Positions 61,519-64,000 of a stretch of DNA of 64,000 nucleotides are shown here, piece by piece (positions within the stretch are counted from its first letter, which is position 1; each line of letters starts with the position of its first letter). The stretch spans positions 434,001-498,000 of the forward strand of contig CAVTWD010000001.1 of the NCBI GenBank assembly GCA_963738325.1, read 5' to 3'. The notes under the pieces were generated by a model. The model made no database searches, was not told where the DNA came from, and saw only the letters and a list, made by a program, of their open reading frames with translations. The stretch is from CAVTWD01 sp963738325 (GTDB taxonomy: Bacteria > Actinomycetota > Acidimicrobiia > Acidimicrobiales > Ilumatobacteraceae). The position numbers and the translations under genes are program-made.

Positions 61519-64000
61519 GTGTTCCTCCGCTCCCTGACCCTTCGGGGCTTCAAGTCCTTCGCCGACACGACGACGCTCGAGTTCGAGCCCGGGGTCACGG
61601 TCGTGGTGGGCCCCAATGGGAGCGGCAAGTCGAACGTGGTCGACGCGGTCGCCTGGGTGCTCGGCGCCCAGGCGCCGAGCGCGGTGCGCAGCCAGAAGAT
61701 GGACGACGTGATCTTCGCGGGCACCGACCGACGGCCCGCGCTCGGGCGAGCCGAAGTGCGCCTCACCATCGACAATTCGGCCGGGCTCTTGCCGATCGAG
61801 TTCACCGAGGTCACGCTGGCCCGGACGCTGTTCCGCACGGGCGAGAGCGAGTACGCAATCAACGGCGTGCCCTGCCGTCTCCTCGACATCCAAGAGCTGC
61901 TGTCCGACACTGGGGTGGGCCGCCAGCAGCACGTGATCGTGAGCCAGGGCCAGATCGACGCCGTGTTGAACGCCCGCCCGGAGGAGCGCCGAGCCGTCAT
62001 CGAGGAGGCCGCCGGCATCCTCAAGCACCGCAAGCGCAAGGAGAAGGCCGAGCGGCGGTTGGAGGCGACAGAGACGAACCTCCTCCGCCTCCAGGACTTG
62101 TTGCGCGAAGTGCGCCGCCAGCTCCGGCCACTGGAACGGCAGGCCGAAGCCGCCCGACGCCATGGTGAGATCGCCGCCGAGCTCGAGGCGCTGCGACTCC
62201 ACCTCGCGGGCCGCGAGATCGTCGCGCTGCGGGGACGGCTGGCCACCCTCGAGGCGCAACGCGGGGCCGGGGTCGACGCGGAGGCCGCGCTGCGCCATGA
62301 GCTCGCCGCGTTGGACACGTCGGTGATGGCGGCCGAGGATCGGTTGGGCGCGCTCGGCGGATCGGACCTCGCTGATGTCGTGGCCCGCGTCGAGCAGCTC
62401 CGCGAACGAGCCCGTGGCCTCGACGCGGTGATCGTCGAGCGTCGGCGGGCCACCGAGCGAGACGTGGTCCGGCTGCTGCACACGAGCATGGTCGCCAGCT
62501 TGGAAGCCGACGCGGCCGGCATGCGAGACGAGCTCGAAGAGGTGGCGGCGAGCCTTCGCCAGCTCGAGCCCGAAGCGGCCGACCTCGCTCGCGACGAGCA
62601 AACCCTGACCGCGGAGCGGCAGGCAGCTAGCGGCAGCCGTCCCGTCGCCGGCGCGCTCGGGGCGGCGGCCGAGGCGAGGGGCGAGCTGCGGACGCGGGCG
62701 GCCGCCGTCGAGCGAGGCGCAGCCGAGGCCGCTCGGTTGTCGGGCCGGTTGGTGGCCGTGGAGGAGCGGGCGGCGCGGCTGGCCGAAGAGAGCGAGCGGG
62801 TGCGCGCCGAATGCGCCGCCGCCGAGGCGGTCGAGGCTCCATTGGTCGGGGCGATCTTGGCGGCCGAGCAGGTTCGGGTGGAGCGGGAGGCGGCCCTCGC
62901 CCTCGCCGAGCGGGCCCACATGGCCGCGCTCGCCCACCGCGAGGCCTGCGCGGCACGGACCGACGCGCTCGCCCTTGCCGTGGACCAGGCCCGGGCGCGC
63001 GCCGGAGCCGAACGGCTCGAGGGGGTGGACGGCGTCGTCGGGACGCTCGTGGAGCTGGTCGACGTCGACGAGGGCTGGGAAGCGGCCTTCGAGGCGGCGG
63101 CGGGGCAGACGCTCGCCTCGGTGATCATCCAGGGGGTGGAACCGGCGCGCCGTGCCCTCGCTCGCCTGCGCGCGGCCGCCACTCCCGGTGCGGTGCTCGC
63201 CCTCGGCACGGCCCTCCCGGCGGTCGTCGCGCCCCCTGCCGGGGAGGCGGTGCGTCGCCACGTGCGGGCCCGGCAGGGCCCTTCTTCCGCCGGCGTGGAC
63301 CGGCTGCTCGACGCGCTGCTGGGTGCAGTCGTTGTGGCCGACGGGGGTTGGGAGCAGGCGTTGACGATCGCCCTCGATCATCCCGGCGCCCTCGTCGTCA
63401 CTCGTGACGGGGACTGCTTCGGACCGCTCGGTTGGCGGGTGGGCGGCTCGGCCAGTGGAGCCACCGGTGCGGCCCTCGACGAGGCCAGGGCCGTGGTGGA
63501 CGCGGCCGAGGTGGACATCCGTGCGCGGGTCGAGGAGGTCGCCGCCGCCCGGTTGGCCCTCTCGGCCGCCCGCACCGCCGAGGCCCAGCACGCCGCCCGC
63601 CTCGACGACCACGATGCGGCGTTCGCGGCCGGTGCCGAACGCCTCGGCGGGGTTCAGGCCGAGCGGCGCGATGCCATCACCGAGGCCGATGCGCTCCGGG
63701 CCGCCCTCACGGAGGTCGAGGAGCGCCACGGTCGCGAAATGGCGCGGCTCACGGAGCTGCAACTCGTCCTGCCCGGTCTCGAAGCCGAGGAGTCGGCCGA
63801 GGCGGAGGCGGCCCGGGCCCACCAGCTCCTCGTGGCATCGCTCGACGAGCGCGCCGCCATCCTGCAGGACCGCCGTCACGGCTTCGTGGCCAGGACCGCG
63901 GCGCTCGAAGAACGGGGCGCGTTCCTCCGTCGGCGGATCGAGGAGATCGAGGCTCGTCTCCGGGCCGACACGGAGGCGCGTGCCGGCGCGGAGGCCCGCC
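61519..64000 (+). CDS. smc: chromosome segregation ATPase SMC, 3' end outside the window
   Basis: 827 codons are present from GTG 61519 (VFLRSLTLRGFKSFADTTTL), running off the end. Walker A VVGPNGSGKSNVVDAVAWVL lies near residue 32; the Q-loop region IVSQGQIDAVLNARPEERRA and VIEEAAGILKHRKRKEKAER are typical. A long coiled coil (about 165-500) leads to the hinge domain (LEGVDGVVGTLVELVDVDEG, then AAFEAAAGQTLASVIIQGV and DGDCFGPLGWRVGG, about 505-655), and the returning coil begins. The C-terminal signature and Walker B are beyond the window. It organises and separates chromosomes with ScpA/B. Confidence 0.93.
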   Translation, partial: MFLRSLTLRGFKSFADTTTLEFEPGVTVVVGPNGSGKSNVVDAVAWVLGAQAPSAVRSQKMDDVIFAGTDRRPALGRAEVRLTIDNSAGLLPIEFTEVTLARTLFRTGESEYAINGVPCRLLDIQELLSDTGVGRQQHVIVSQGQIDAVLNARPEERRAVIEEAAGILKHRKRKEKAERRLEATETNLLRLQDLLREVRRQLRPLERQAEAARRHGEIAAELEALRLHLAGREIVALRGRLATLEAQRGAGVDAEAALRHELAALDTSVMAAEDRLGALGGSDLADVVARVEQLRERARGLDAVIVERRRATERDVVRLLHTSMVASLEADAAGMRDELEEVAASLRQLEPEAADLARDEQTLTAERQAASGSRPVAGALGAAAEARGELRTRAAAVERGAAEAARLSGRLVAVEERAARLAEESERVRAECAAAEAVEAPLVGAILAAEQVRVEREAALALAERAHMAALAHREACAARTDALALAVDQARARAGAERLEGVDGVVGTLVELVDVDEGWEAAFEAAAGQTLASVIIQGVEPARRALARLRAAATPGAVLALGTALPAVVAPPAGEAVRRHVRARQGPSSAGVDRLLDALLGAVVVADGGWEQALTIALDHPGALVVTRDGDCFGPLGWRVGGSASGATGAALDEARAVVDAAEVDIRARVEEVAAARLALSAARTAEAQHAARLDDHDAAFAAGAERLGGVQAERRDAITEADALRAALTEVEERHGREMARLTELQLVLPGLEAEESAEAEAARAHQLLVASLDERAAILQDRRHGFVARTAALEERGAFLRRRIEEIEARLRADTEARAGAEAR

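Noticed and set aside
60678..63879. Long minus-strand frames (over 800 codons) opposite mutM and smc
   Set aside because: The plus strand encodes unmistakable MutM and SMC proteins; the antisense frames are Ser/Arg- or Gly/Glu-rich shadows.

Overview
The window is about 70 % GC, densely packed, and reads as actinobacterial DNA. Supporting markers are a Kgd-type 2-oxoglutarate enzyme with a fused acyltransferase domain, GTP-type PEP carboxykinase, a UvrD2-like helicase with a C-terminal HRDC-like region, a MhuD-like haem monooxygenase, an F420-type LLM oxidoreductase, a SepIVA-like protein, and the order rsmD-coaD-sepIVA-DUF177-rpmF-plsX-acpP-rnc-mutM-smc. The class Acidimicrobiia is my best guess, but it is an inference. 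No tRNA, rRNA, CRISPR array, prophage or transposase was seen.

Layout. 0.1-4.8 kb: two tandem PEP-utilising-enzyme-like genes and a class III CoA-transferase. 4.8-7.6 kb (minus): ettA, a small membrane protein and cysQ with ATGA overlaps. 7.7-9.9 kb: a PuuD-like membrane protein, a decayed beta-propeller gene and a cupredoxin lipoprotein. 10-16.6 kb: kgd, a HAD hydrolase, a NYN-domain ribonuclease with a Lys-rich tail, and xthA. 16.6-22.7 kb: an MFS pump with a MerR regulator and a candidate operator, a UvrD2-like helicase, a zincin, a bPH2/SHOCT protein and a BtuF-like receptor carrying a tandem-repeat insertion. 22.6-31.9 kb: a catabolic or accessory block (DUF952, SMP-30, aldo/keto reductase, galK, LLM oxidoreductase, alpha/beta hydrolase, CoA-transferase, PIG-L deacetylase, phosphatase, Fe-ADH). 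Almost every gene in that block is broken by small indels, yet each translates cleanly once frames are joined, which suggests uncorrected sequencing error. 31.9-34.7 kb: a third PEP-mobile-domain protein, the MhuD-like enzyme, a small membrane protein and an AsnC-like sensor domain. 34.8-39.6 kb (minus): a xylose operon xylF-xylH-xylG-xylA. 39.8-45.9 kb: the most unusual part, described below. 46-50.7 kb: pckG, a cold-shock-like protein, rpmB and recG. 50.7-52 kb: gene remnants around a breakpoint. 52-55 kb: a winged-helix protein and a long-chain acyl-CoA ligase. 55-64 kb: enoyl-CoA hydratase and the housekeeping run from rsmD to a partial smc.

Main discovery. At 44694-45881 two AhpD/CMD-like reading frames lie in one frame, separated only by a TGA at 45459-45461. 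The TGA sits exactly where the second redox cysteine of the AhpD motif CxxCxxxH belongs, giving C-F-Y-U-T-S-S-H. A hairpin whose apical loop starts 25 nt after the TGA has the size and loop G expected of a bacterial SECIS. I read this as a 395-residue AhpD-like selenoprotein with Sec at position 256. It lies next to homologues of the enediyne-cassette proteins UnbU (NqrB/RnfD-like membrane protein) and UnbV (FG-GAP/ASPIC lipoprotein). An M24-fold protein that has lost most metal ligands sits between those two. No enediyne polyketide synthase is present. A membrane redox function for this neighbourhood is possible but is only inferred.

Caution for readers: isolated single-base frameshifts also occur in recG, rnc, the UnbU-like gene, the NYN ribonuclease gene and others. 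Indel error in the assembly is therefore likely, and frame-broken genes should not be taken as true pseudogenes without read support.
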